From Gemmatimonadaceae bacterium (GTDB taxonomy: Bacteria > Gemmatimonadota > Gemmatimonadetes > Gemmatimonadales > Gemmatimonadaceae), in contig JANWIF010000130.1 of NCBI GenBank assembly GCA_025450035.1, positions 1 to 41,979 on the forward strand: a stretch of DNA of 41,979 bases. The letters run 5' to 3'. Both the position numbers and the translations under genes were made by a program. Under the pieces are notes generated by a model that saw nothing but the letters and a program-made list of their open reading frames with translations, made no database searches and was not told where the DNA came from. The number at the start of each line of letters is the position of its first letter. Positions within the stretch are counted from its first letter, which is position 1. Shown here piece after piece: positions 6,178 to 15,215 of this stretch.

Positions 6178-8769
6178 TCACGGCAGGTCGCGATTGAACG
6201 TCACCGCGAGTGTGACTGGCACCCATCCCACCTGGTAGATCCAGTTCTGAGTATCCAGCGTCCCGGTGAGCGATGTGTGCTCCGCGTTCCAGGCGAGATG
6301 GTACTTGGACAGGGAGTTGCCGAAGAGCACGACGGTATCCGGTGCGATGGTATTCACTGAGTACCCTACGCCGTTCACGGCTGCGGTCAGTCGACCGAAT
6401 TGGCTGAAGAAGTTCAACCGCAATGTGCCGGCCGGCATGGGGACGGGTCCGGGACTGGGCCCCGTACCGCTCAGGTGTGGATCATCGCCAAAGAACCCTG
6501 CCGCATAGGTCGCGGTGTATGCGAACGCAAATGGGTCTGTGGGAGGCGAGGGCTGCGTGACCGTGGCCGTGGCATCGGCGCGCCCCGCATGGCTCCGCGC
6601 CGAGATCACAGAAGTTCCGGCGGTGAGTCCGCGTACTGTCGCTGAGAAGCCTGACGTTTGGGTGACGGTCGTCACGGATGGGTTGCTGTTGCTCCACGAG
6701 AACACGCGACCGGCCAGCACCTCGCCGAATGCGTTGAACGGTGTCGCTTGGAGGACGGTGGCGTTTCCGACCGGCATGGAAAGCGTTGGTGGCCGAAGGG
6801 CCACGGTGCGCACGGCGCATGCGCTGTACACGCTCTCGAGTCCTTGTTGGATGGCGATGCGTGATTGCGGCTGCTCCATGTAGCTTTCGATTGCGTCATG
6901 CAGAATGATTCCGGTCGGGGCAAAGATGTTAGGCAGCGACGGGTGGTCGAGCAGTTTGTGTGACAGGTCGGTGTCGATCGCGGGCCAGTCGTTGTCGACG
7001 GTGGGGACCACGTCGCCGCGGACCACGATGGGGGCAATCAGGTGCTCCGAGAGTTCCCATCGCCGGCTGGTGGGTGAGGCGAGCGACACGAGGCCGATGC
7101 ACGTGGAATCTCGTCCAGGATCGTACTCGTTGGTGACCGAGCGCAGATGATGAATGGCTTGGTTTGCCATGAGATTCCCTTGCGAATGCGGCACGAGGAT
7201 GACGTGGTTCCCGTTCGTCCGATGGCCTTGGATGCGTTGGGCGAGCTCGATAGCGTCCGTTTCCGCAGCATCCGTGTTTGCCATGATCGCGAGCACCTGC
7301 CGCACGCACTCGATGAGATCGGCGTCGGAGAAGCGGCGGTACGACGGATCGGCCATACAGTCGGCCATGAACGGCCCGAAGGCATTCGCGCCCTTATAGC
7401 CGAGTGCCAGTCGGGCGACGAACAACGTGGTACAGTGCGTTTGTTGCTGTTGGGGAGTGGGACGTTGTGCGCTGCGGGTGCGATTGTAGAAATAGTGCAC
7501 CCCGAACGCGCTCTGGTTGCGGAGCAGCGGAACCCTGGACACGAGGATGCGAAGCGCGACATACGCGGCCGCGGCGCCTTCGGGCCCGAATTGCGGGGTC
7601 CAGATGCCGTTCACGTACAGGAACATCGTACGTTCCAAGCTGTCCAACGCGCTGGTGGCGTCCAGCGCGTGCATCGTTCCGCGATCGTGTGTCACGCCGC
7701 GATTGGGAGAGGTCCCGACCGCACTGGCCGAGGAGTCGGCTCCGATGACGAACTCGTGGCCAGCGAGTGCCGCGTCCAGTCGCGTGAGCGACACCGAGTC
7801 GCGGATGGGGTCGAACGCGAGGTACTCGACGTCCTGAAGTTGGCGCAGAGCGGTATCCGGATCGTGGGCGTCGACATACGTCCCGACATCATCGAGGTAG
7901 CTCTGAAACGCGGCCACGGGATCGCCGGCGGTGAGCAGCGCGCGTGCCGTCTGATAGAGCGGCATGGCGGTGGCGGCGACGGTCGGGCGCCGGTCGGCAG
8001 TAACGGACAGGATGTGCTCGCGATCGGTCACGACGGTCCCGGATGCCGGTGCCGGCTGCCCGTCGAGTCGGGCCAGCACGTTTTCGTAGCCTGCCGCGGC
8101 GGTGAACGCGTATCGCACCGTCGCTCCGTTGGGCCACAGCGAATCGCCAGCGAGCGGCGTCCCGTTCACGCCATCGCCTAACTGAACGATAAGGCGCTGC
8201 GATGGCGCCTCGACCCAGAATATGATGGGGAGCGGCAGCCCGCCTACCACGAGGCGTTCGTCTGGCGAATGGCTGGGCACTCCGTGCAGCAGGTCGCGGA
8301 TGAGGTCCAGGGCAACGAGATCCCGGTGCGCGAGCTCGCTGCCATCGACCAGCACGGTGATGCGGTAGCGCCGCGCCCCCCCCCCGGCAGGAGTGACACG
8401 CGGAACGACCCAGTTCGCGGCGTAAGTGGCGAACCCTTCGTCCACGGCGCGCGGTCCGCCGAGTATGAGCAGGCGTTGAGGCCCGGATGCCGTGGTGAGA
8501 AACCGGGCGATCGGGTTGCCGGTGCAGATCGTATCGCTCCTCACGCAAATCTCGACCTCGACACGGCGCGACACATCCGACGTCCCGCGTGGCAGCGGTC
8601 CGGCGTCGAGCGGCGGGAGAAAGATGACCTTGCGTGGAGGCGATGGGTTAGGCGACACCGCGCCGAGTGCGGTCCGTGAACTGGAACGTGGCGCGGTGGC
8701 GTCATCGCCGCAGGAGGCGAGACACGCCAAGATCGCGATGATGGGGAGGCACCGAAGGGAGCGGTGCAT
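6178..8769 (-). CDS. Large lipoprotein with alpha/beta-hydrolase-like motif and C-terminal BIG2-like Ig domain
   Basis: 863-aa predicted lipoprotein. Signal sequence MHRSLRCLPIIAILACLASC ends in a good lipobox (LASC, Cys20). A mixed N-terminal region of unknown family is followed by HVILVPHSQGNLMANQAIHH, a lipase/hydrolase-like nucleophile elbow (Ser529), and further on by GLVSLASP and HDAIESYM, where an acid and a His could lie. Residues of about 670-740 look like a BIG2 Ig-like domain (VFSWSNSNPSVTTVTQ, GLTAGTSVISARS). The C-terminus (about 745-863) looks like a beta-rich domain of unknown family. A G10 tract (8376-8385) lies in the coding sequence near residue 130. GAGG 8 nt upstream supports ATG 8769. 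It is probably an outer-membrane surface enzyme, but activity is unproven. Confidence 0.75.
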   Translation of the reverse strand: MHRSLRCLPIIAILACLASCGDDATAPRSSSRTALGAVSPNPSPPRKVIFLPPLDAGPLPRGTSDVSRRVEVEICVRSDTICTGNPIARFLTTASGPQRLLILGGPRAVDEGFATYAANWVVPRVTPAGGGARRYRITVLVDGSELAHRDLVALDLIRDLLHGVPSHSPDERLVVGGLPLPIIFWVEAPSQRLIVQLGDGVNGTPLAGDSLWPNGATVRYAFTAAAGYENVLARLDGQPAPASGTVVTDREHILSVTADRRPTVAATAMPLYQTARALLTAGDPVAAFQSYLDDVGTYVDAHDPDTALRQLQDVEYLAFDPIRDSVSLTRLDAALAGHEFVIGADSSASAVGTSPNRGVTHDRGTMHALDATSALDSLERTMFLYVNGIWTPQFGPEGAAAAYVALRILVSRVPLLRNQSAFGVHYFYNRTRSAQRPTPQQQQTHCTTLFVARLALGYKGANAFGPFMADCMADPSYRRFSDADLIECVRQVLAIMANTDAAETDAIELAQRIQGHRTNGNHVILVPHSQGNLMANQAIHHLRSVTNEYDPGRDSTCIGLVSLASPTSRRWELSEHLIAPIVVRGDVVPTVDNDWPAIDTDLSHKLLDHPSLPNIFAPTGIILHDAIESYMEQPQSRIAIQQGLESVYSACAVRTVALRPPTLSMPVGNATVLQATPFNAFGEVLAGRVFSWSNSNPSVTTVTQTSGFSATVRGLTAGTSVISARSHAGRADATATVTQPSPPTDPFAFAYTATYAAGFFGDDPHLSGTGPSPGPVPMPAGTLRLNFFSQFGRLTAAVNGVGYSVNTIAPDTVVLFGNSLSKYHLAWNAEHTSLTGTLDTQNWIYQVGWVPVTLAVTFNRDLP
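8376..8385. repeat. C10/G10 homopolymer inside the large lipoprotein gene
   Basis: Ten consecutive C on the plus strand (G10 in the gene), encoding the Gly-Gly-Gly run in PAGGGARRY near residue 130. A change of one base would shift frame and truncate the protein early. Confidence 0.9.
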
Positions 8770-8917
8770 GGGAGGTACCTCGGTGAACGTGGGGAGCGAG
8801 CGAGCCGTGCTGGCTCGTGCCGGTCGGGTGACCGTGCGAGCGCACCATACGCCCTCCCCATCGGCGCACCGTCATCGAGACGATGCGTGAGGTACCGTTC
8901 TACGACGTGACGTCTGG

Positions 8918-8937
8918 TGGCCGGCGGGAGCCGGCCA
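8918..8937 (-). terminator. Stem-loop after the DUF3857/transglutaminase gene
   Basis: Perfect 8-bp inverted repeat TGGCCGGC / GCCGGCCA around a 4-nt loop, starting 10 bp beyond the stop codon of the minus-strand gene at 8948. No T tract follows on the minus strand, so it may be a Rho-type 3' end or an mRNA-stabilising hairpin rather than a classical intrinsic terminator. Confidence 0.4.
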
Positions 8938-8947
8938 TCGGAGGCGG

Positions 8948-10906
8948 TTAGCTCCCGGTCTCCAGCACCACGTACTTCACGTCATCCGCGCTCATCGCCT
9001 TGAGCCAGTCGATCAGCGCGGGCATGGCACTCGCGGGTTGCACGCCGTTGTCGCCCGTGAGCGATCGCACGACATGCAGTTCTCGCCCTGCCTGCGAATA
9101 CTGCGCGCGGTACACGCCGAACACGCTTGATTCGGAGATGCTCTTGGGCAGCCGCGCGTGCCAGCCGGGCGGGAGTGTGACTTCGAAGTCCTCGAGCTCC
9201 TCGTGCAAGCCCCACACCTTTCCCACATCGATCGCGCTTTTGCGGGGTCCGCGTGCCGTGAGTGATGCGACCACGCTTGGCACGGCGAAATCGCGAATTG
9301 GCACCGTGAGAATCTTGGTGCCGCCGGCGTCGTTGACCATCTTGCCGTCCGAGACCACGACCGAAATCTTCGGCGTGGCACTCAGGTCTCGACCATCGAA
9401 CAGTTCAAGGCTGTCGCCCTTCGACCCCTGGATGATAGCATTGGCGATGGCGAGCGTCGCGCGTGCGCGCTCCGTGGAATCCATCTGCGTGGACCGCGAC
9501 ATGGAGCTCCGCAGCCCATACTGCTGCAGCCCGGTGGCGCTGCGCGTCCACTTGCCCTGGAACATGCCGTCGGGCGACAGCGCGCCATCGATATCGACGC
9601 GAGATACGTTCTGCGTTGCCGAATCGACCGGGAAGGTGATCTCTTCGCCGGTACCATCGGGGTGGACGACCAGTCCGAATTCCCCGGCTTCGCCGGGCGG
9701 CAGCGCGCCGTATGGCGCGAGGTCGGCGGTGAGATCGACATAGGTATACCCGCCGCCGGGCCGCGCGACGGCCGCAATCATATGATCGAACTGATGCGCG
9801 CTTGGCAGGGCGCGGTCCACGCCGCCGTCGGCGCTCAACAGCACCGGGTACGAGGTCAGTCCTAACTTCCGCAGGGCAGCGATAAAGAATGTCGCCTTGT
9901 CCTTGCAGTCGCCGTACTTGTTATCGAACATCGACTGCGGCAAGTGCGGCTGATAGCCGCCGATGCCGAGTGACAGGGACACGTAGCGAAAGTCCTGCGC
10001 GACCCATCGGTGGACGGCGCGCAGCGTGTCAGTGAGCGTCCGCGCATCCTTCACGACATCGACTACCTTGGCGTCCATTGCCGGCGACGTGGTGTACCGG
10101 TCGCGCGACAGGGCCGCGTACCAGTGGGCCACATCGCCCCACGTGCGCGGCGACGCGATGATGATCGATTGGCCGTACGATGAGTCGGGGGCCAGCGGCT
10201 CCGGCTGCGGTTTCGGAACGTCCTGCGTGGCCCACGTGTAGATGTGCCGTCCGCCCACGACGCGATCCTGTCGCGTGAACGGCAGGTGGTGTTCTTCGAT
10301 CCGCGGCTTCATACTTTCCGGCGCGTCGAGAATATAGCGCGACCGCCGCGTGTACACGCCGGTCTGCACGCTCCACGACGTCAGGATGTCGCCGGGAATG
10401 AGCGGCTTGGTCGTCTCCGTCGTCACGCTGTAGTCGACAATCGTGCCCGGAGCGACCCCGCCTAACGTGACGCGCCGCAGCTTGAGGTCGGAGTACACGG
10501 GCGCGTCCAGCGATACGGGCGCCAGCGACTCCTGCTCGTGCGTGGGCGCGGCGCTGATCACCGCGCCGTTTGGCTTCAGCACACGGATCCAATTGATCGT
10601 GAGCTTCTCTCGACCGCTCGAGTACCTGAAGGTGTGCTCCCCCCACTGTTCGGCGGCTTCCTGCGTCATGATCTGAATCACCTGCCGGTACGTTGCCGTC
10701 TCCCGCCCGTCGGCTTCGATGCGCACCACGCCGTCGTCGAGCAAGAGCACATACGGTTCATCCGTGTGCGAGCCTGCCGGCACAGCTAACGAGTAGATGG
10801 TGTCATTCTTGACGGATGGATCACCGGTCGGCGTGATCCGCGGCGCCTGCGCCGCAGCAGCGAAGGAAATCAACGAGGCCGCGAGAGCGGCCAGCAGCGG
10901 GCGCAT
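8948..10906 (-). CDS. Exported DUF3857 and transglutaminase-like domain protein
   Basis: 652-aa protein with a cleavable signal peptide (MRPLLAALAASLISFAAAAQA), then a DUF3857 domain (roughly residues 40-230) and a transglutaminase-like core (roughly 285-400). The putative thiol triad is visible: Cys334 in YGDCKDKATFF, His in QFDHMIAA and Asp in TYVDLTADL, in the correct order. Such proteins are common in Bacteroidota and Gemmatimonadota envelopes; substrates are unknown. ATG 10906 begins the signal peptide, so open frame further upstream is discounted. It lies 74 bp downstream of the M28 peptidase gene on the same strand, and with the M16 gene forms a run of three exported putative hydrolases. 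Confidence 0.85.
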   Translation of the reverse strand: MRPLLAALAASLISFAAAAQAPRITPTGDPSVKNDTIYSLAVPAGSHTDEPYVLLLDDGVVRIEADGRETATYRQVIQIMTQEAAEQWGEHTFRYSSGREKLTINWIRVLKPNGAVISAAPTHEQESLAPVSLDAPVYSDLKLRRVTLGGVAPGTIVDYSVTTETTKPLIPGDILTSWSVQTGVYTRRSRYILDAPESMKPRIEEHHLPFTRQDRVVGGRHIYTWATQDVPKPQPEPLAPDSSYGQSIIIASPRTWGDVAHWYAALSRDRYTTSPAMDAKVVDVVKDARTLTDTLRAVHRWVAQDFRYVSLSLGIGGYQPHLPQSMFDNKYGDCKDKATFFIAALRKLGLTSYPVLLSADGGVDRALPSAHQFDHMIAAVARPGGGYTYVDLTADLAPYGALPPGEAGEFGLVVHPDGTGEEITFPVDSATQNVSRVDIDGALSPDGMFQGKWTRSATGLQQYGLRSSMSRSTQMDSTERARATLAIANAIIQGSKGDSLELFDGRDLSATPKISVVVSDGKMVNDAGGTKILTVPIRDFAVPSVVASLTARGPRKSAIDVGKVWGLHEELEDFEVTLPPGWHARLPKSISESSVFGVYRAQYSQAGRELHVVRSLTGDNGVQPASAMPALIDWLKAMSADDVKYVVLETGS

Positions 10907-10980
10907 GACGTAGTCCGGCGCAAGAGGTGACGCGTAGGAGAGTGGAATCTTTCTCTGTGACGCGGCGGCGCAAGCGTGCG

Positions 10981-12009
10981 TCACGGCCGGCCCCCCGGAT
11001 TCCAATGCGGAGCGGGGCCATCGGCCAGCAAGCGCACCGCACGCGCGGCCGCGTCGATGAGCTCGGTCATGTGCGCGAAGTCGATCCGCGACAGCTCGTC
11101 ACTCGGCTCATGATAGTCGGTGTGCAACGCGAAACTCGAGAGCGTATGCGCCGGAATGCCGCGCCGCGCGAAGGCAATGTTGTCGCTGCGCATGAAGAAG
11201 TTCTGTGAGGGCCGTCGATCGGGCACGATCGGCAACCCCGCGCGCGCGAACATCTCGCCCATCGTTGACCGGTCGAAGCCGGTCAGCCATCCGCGGCCGG
11301 GGCCGCCGGCAAGGCTATCCGGGCGGCCGATCATCTCGATCTCCAGATTTGCCTCGATCCGGTCCAACGGCACCACCGGGTGCGACACGAACCACCGTGT
11401 GCCTAACAATCCGACTTCTTCACCGATCGTGGTCAAGAAGATCACCGTCCGGCGGGGCGTAGGACCCGCGCGCATAGCCCGGGCGATCTCCAGCACTGCC
11501 ACCGTACCCGAGCCGTCGTCGTCCGCGCCGTTGTAGATCGAGTCGCCATGCACCGGCCGGCCGATCCCCAGATGATCGTAGTTTGCATCCACCAGCACCG
11601 CGGAGTCGCCGAGCACTGGGTCGCCGCCGCGGATGATCCCGACGACGTTCACCGCCGGCACGCGGTCAAGCGCGCCCGCTGCTCCGGGTGCGAGATGCTC
11701 CTCGAGGATGAGTTGCCCGCTTCCCTCGAGCCGCCCAACCGGCACGCGCTGGAAGTAGCCGCTGTCCCCAGCCGGGATGAGCCCAATGGCCGCCATCTCC
11801 TCCGCGATGTACCGCGCGGAGCGCGCCGCGCCCGGCGTCCCGGTCATTCGCCCCTGCATTGAATCGTCGGCCAGCGCCGAGAGCTCACGCTCGACCACCG
11901 CGCGCTGTACCATGCGCGCCGCGCTGCCGGTCGAGTCCTGCGCGTATACGCGCGAACCGACTTGCCCCATGCCGAGCAGCGTGATGGCCGCAGCGAGGAT
12001 GATCCGCAT
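10981..12009 (-). CDS. M28 family zinc peptidase (exported)
   Basis: 342-aa predicted periplasmic aminopeptidase-like metallopeptidase with signal peptide (MRIILAAAITLLGMGQVGSRVYAQ). M28 metal-site motifs are present: YDHLG (His146), GADDDGSG (bridging Asp near 163-165), GEEVGLLG (Glu197 base and Glu198 ligand) and HTDYHEPSDEL near the C-terminus. The ligand that is usually Asp in the D-M-[IV]-G segment is Glu225 here (EIEMIGRPD), a substitution I believe also occurs in some other members. The gene is 42 bp downstream of the M16 peptidase gene and may form an operon with it and the DUF3857 gene. Confidence 0.88.
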   Translation of the reverse strand: MRIILAAAITLLGMGQVGSRVYAQDSTGSAARMVQRAVVERELSALADDSMQGRMTGTPGAARSARYIAEEMAAIGLIPAGDSGYFQRVPVGRLEGSGQLILEEHLAPGAAGALDRVPAVNVVGIIRGGDPVLGDSAVLVDANYDHLGIGRPVHGDSIYNGADDDGSGTVAVLEIARAMRAGPTPRRTVIFLTTIGEEVGLLGTRWFVSHPVVPLDRIEANLEIEMIGRPDSLAGGPGRGWLTGFDRSTMGEMFARAGLPIVPDRRPSQNFFMRSDNIAFARRGIPAHTLSSFALHTDYHEPSDELSRIDFAHMTELIDAAARAVRLLADGPAPHWNPGGRP

Positions 12010-12051
12010 AACGTTCGGCGGGAGAGGGTGAAGGGGTCGCGGAAGAACGTC

Positions 12052-14901
12052 CTACCGGCTCGCGCCTAACTGTGGGAACAGCGACACCTGCACCACGTTG
12101 CGAGCATCCAGGTATTGGCGGGCGGCGTCGCGCACGGCGGCCGCGTTCAGATGATGGACATCATCGGGGAAGCGCGTAATGTCGCCGAGGTCCCAGCCGT
12201 TGTACAGATAGTTCTGCAACAGCGTTAGCCAGTATCCATTGTTGAGCAGATTGGTCTGCCGCTCCCGCAGCTGGGTCTCCTTCACCTTCGTCAAGTCGGC
12301 GGCCGAGGGCCCGTATGTCTTGATCGAGTCCAACTCCTCCGTCGCCGCCCGCACCAGCTCGTCCACGCGGTCCGGCGCCGATCCAAAGGAGATCGCGATC
12401 TCGTAGCGCTCGCGAGGGTAGTGCATCGCGCTCGCACTCACACCCACGCCGTACGTCCCGCCCAGTTGCTGGCGTAATCGCTCGCGCAGCCGAATTTCGA
12501 GCACGTCCTGCAGCGCCGACAGCTCGTATACCGCGCGCCGCGAGAAGTGCAATGGACCGCTGAAGATGATGTCGGTCGTGCTCTTCGGTTCGGTTCCTTG
12601 ATGCACGTTCCGCTTGATGACCCCGCGCGCGTAGTCGATGCCCGCATCGCGCCACCGGCTCCCGCCTGACGCAGACGGAAGGCCGCCGATGTAGGTCTCG
12701 ATCAGCGGCTTGAGCGTGGTCGTGTCGATGTTGCCCACGAACACAAACGTGAAATCGCGCGCGTCGGCAAACCGCGCCCGGTAGAACGCCAACGACTGGT
12801 CGAGATTCATTTTGTCGTAAGTCTCGCTCGTGAACGGCACCGTCCGCGGATGGTGTTGGAACACCGTCACGTTGACCGTGTCCCCGAACGCCGCGCTCGG
12901 ACTGGCGCTGCGATTGGCGAGAAACGCCTTCAGCCGCGTCTGGTACGCGAGGAAGGCTGACGTATCGGCGCGCGGCGATGTGAAGTAGAGATACGCCAGC
13001 TGCAGCATCGTCGATGCGTCGCGGGCCGAGCCACCGCCGCTCAGCCCCTGGTCGTACGCCTCAATGTACGGTGACACCGAGACCGATTTCCCCGCCAATG
13101 CCTTGTCCAACGCAGTCGCGTTGAACGTGCCCACGCCGCTCACGTCCACGACCGCGCTCGCCGTTTGCGCGGGCACGAGCAACGAGTCGTCCGCGAGCGA
13201 TGTGCCGCCGGAGCCGAACGCCCGAAAAACCAGTTCGTCGTCTCGAAATTTGGTCGGCTTCAGATAGACGCGCGCGCCGTTCGCAAGCGTCCATTCAATC
13301 ACACCCGCCGATGGCACCCGCCGCTCGGACACCACGTTGCCCGGCGCCGGTACACGCGGCACGAGCGGAGCACGTGCCGCTGAGTCTACGTAGGCGACCA
13401 CCGATGTGCGCCCAACGCCGTCGGCGATGGCCTCCAGGTCGCGCTCCGATGGGATGATCGACGTGTCCCGTTGCGGCGCGCTCGCCATGATCACGCGACT
13501 GCGACCGGACAGCCACCGGCGAGCCAACGCGTTCACCTGGTCGAGCGTGATCCCCGGCAGCAGCGCCCGCGTCAGCTCCCACTCCTGCGCCACACTCGGC
13601 ATCGAGCTTCCTTCCAGGTAATTGTCCACGTACGACGAGACGAATGCCTCGGAGTTCGTCTTGCCACGCTCCGCGTACGCGCGCTCCGTCTCTCGCAGAA
13701 TGGTCGCCTTCCCGCGCTCCATTTCCGTGGCCGTGAACCCGTGCTGCTCCACGCGCGCCGCTTCGGTCAGCACGGCACGCAGACCGTCAGCGATCCCGCC
13801 ATCCTTTACCAGCGCGCTGAGTACGTAGACGTCCTTCGACCGGATCAGCCGCCCCTGCGCCGACTGCGCGGCCAGGAACGGCGCCCCGGGCCGTTGCGCG
13901 ATCTCGTCTAACCGATCGTTCAGTATCCCATCGTACAACGCCCGCACCAGCGCGTGGGCGTAGTCGCCCACGGTGCTGTCCCCAGGCACCGGCTGCAGGA
14001 AGTAGATCGCCACGCCAGAGGTCGTCGCCTCCGGATCGGTAACTATCGAAACCAACGTGCTGTCATGGTCGGGCACCGGATACACGATTCGCGCACGGGG
14101 CGACACGGACTCGGTGAGACCCGAGAAGTGCTCGCGGATGAGCTGCTCCATCGTCGCTCCATTGAAATCCCCCACTGCGACCACGGCCATCAGATCGGGC
14201 CGATACCAGTCATCGTAGAACCGCACGAGCTCGGAGCGCGGCGCAGTCGCGATGATGTGCACGTCGCCGATTGGAATGCGTTGGGCGTAGCGCGAGCCAT
14301 GGAAGAGTATCGGGAACTGCTTGTCGCGAATCCGCTGGCTCGCTCCGCGGCCCAGTCGCCACTCCTCGGTCACGACGCCGCGCTCGCGGTTCATCTCCGC
14401 CGTATCGAACGTGATGCCGTGCGCCCAATCTTCGAGAATCTGCACTCCCGTCGCCAGCAGCCTCGCGCTGTCGGTGGGCACCGTGAGTTGGTAGATGGTT
14501 TCGTCAAACCCCGTCGATGCGTTGAGATCGGCGCCGAACCGTACTCCGGTCGATTCCAGATAGCTGACCAGTTCCTGACGCGCGAAGTGCCGCGTCCCGC
14601 TGAACGCCATGTGCTCCACAAAGTGCGCCAGCCCGCGCTGTGCGCTGTCCTCGAGCACCGAGCCGGCGTTCACCACCAAACGCAACTCCGCGCGATGCGC
14701 GGGCCTGTGGTTCACCCGGATGTAGTACGTCAACCCGTTGTCGAGCGTCCCGCCGCTCACATCCGGATCCGTGGGAAGCAACTTCGCGGTGTCCGGAAAG
14801 GCGATGTGGGTGGTGTCCTGCGCGGGAGCAACACGCGGCAGGCCAAACGCCAGCGGAAAGACCAGCAGACCCGCGAACCGAACCGAAGGCCCGATCGACA
14901 T
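12052..14901 (-). CDS. M16 family zinc peptidase (pitrilysin/insulinase-like, exported)
   Basis: About 949-aa tandem M16 peptidase with signal peptide ending APAQD. The inverted zinc motif HFVEH is at residues 93-97, with the downstream Glu ligand in EMNRERGVVTEEWRLG; the second half carries inactive M16 repeats, including FVFVGNIDTTTLKPLIETYIGGLP. This gives the normal two-half clam-shell architecture in one chain, as in PqqL-like and Bacteroidota periplasmic M16 proteins. ATG 14901 opens the signal peptide; ATG 14925 would add eight residues. The product probably degrades peptides in the periplasm together with the M28 enzyme encoded 42 bp downstream. Confidence 0.9.
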   Translation of the reverse strand: MSIGPSVRFAGLLVFPLAFGLPRVAPAQDTTHIAFPDTAKLLPTDPDVSGGTLDNGLTYYIRVNHRPAHRAELRLVVNAGSVLEDSAQRGLAHFVEHMAFSGTRHFARQELVSYLESTGVRFGADLNASTGFDETIYQLTVPTDSARLLATGVQILEDWAHGITFDTAEMNRERGVVTEEWRLGRGASQRIRDKQFPILFHGSRYAQRIPIGDVHIIATAPRSELVRFYDDWYRPDLMAVVAVGDFNGATMEQLIREHFSGLTESVSPRARIVYPVPDHDSTLVSIVTDPEATTSGVAIYFLQPVPGDSTVGDYAHALVRALYDGILNDRLDEIAQRPGAPFLAAQSAQGRLIRSKDVYVLSALVKDGGIADGLRAVLTEAARVEQHGFTATEMERGKATILRETERAYAERGKTNSEAFVSSYVDNYLEGSSMPSVAQEWELTRALLPGITLDQVNALARRWLSGRSRVIMASAPQRDTSIIPSERDLEAIADGVGRTSVVAYVDSAARAPLVPRVPAPGNVVSERRVPSAGVIEWTLANGARVYLKPTKFRDDELVFRAFGSGGTSLADDSLLVPAQTASAVVDVSGVGTFNATALDKALAGKSVSVSPYIEAYDQGLSGGGSARDASTMLQLAYLYFTSPRADTSAFLAYQTRLKAFLANRSASPSAAFGDTVNVTVFQHHPRTVPFTSETYDKMNLDQSLAFYRARFADARDFTFVFVGNIDTTTLKPLIETYIGGLPSASGGSRWRDAGIDYARGVIKRNVHQGTEPKSTTDIIFSGPLHFSRRAVYELSALQDVLEIRLRERLRQQLGGTYGVGVSASAMHYPRERYEIAISFGSAPDRVDELVRAATEELDSIKTYGPSAADLTKVKETQLRERQTNLLNNGYWLTLLQNYLYNGWDLGDITRFPDDVHHLNAAAVRDAARQYLDARNVVQVSLFPQLGASR

Positions 14902-15215
14902 GCGAACTCCAGGGTGAGAATGCAACCGTCCGGAAAGGCCGGAGCAACTCCGAGAAAGCTAGTGGTCGGCCCGAACGACGACGAGCGTACTGGACCGACG
15001 CGCATTTCGGTGTTGCCAAGCAACCAAAGTGACGATTCGAACATCCAATCCTGAGCGACGAGATGCGTGACGCGTTCCCATTCTCGGTACGTGCTGTCCC
15101 GATTCCGAACAGCAACACCGACCAGACGTCCGGCAGCATCGATATAACTGCTTACGTGGCTTCGGCTTCCGCTCGTTGCAACATTGGCCCGCTACTTTCG
15201 TATAGCGGAGATCAT
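14902..15215. other. Divergent intergenic region between M16 peptidase and kinase genes
   Basis: About 314 bp with no convincing gene. It should carry promoters for both directions. Toward the kinase, TTGCAA (15176-15181) and TATAGC (15201-15206) resemble -35 and -10 boxes, but their 19-bp spacing is long. A small GTTGC-CAA-GCAAC inverted repeat sits at 15012-15024. The open frame through part of the region (from an ATG at 15063) lacks coding character and is treated as non-coding. Confidence 0.45.

Noticed and set aside
13954-15054. Plus-strand open frame of ~366 codons opposite the M16 peptidase gene
   Set aside because: His/Arg-rich composition typical of an antisense shadow of a confident peptidase gene.
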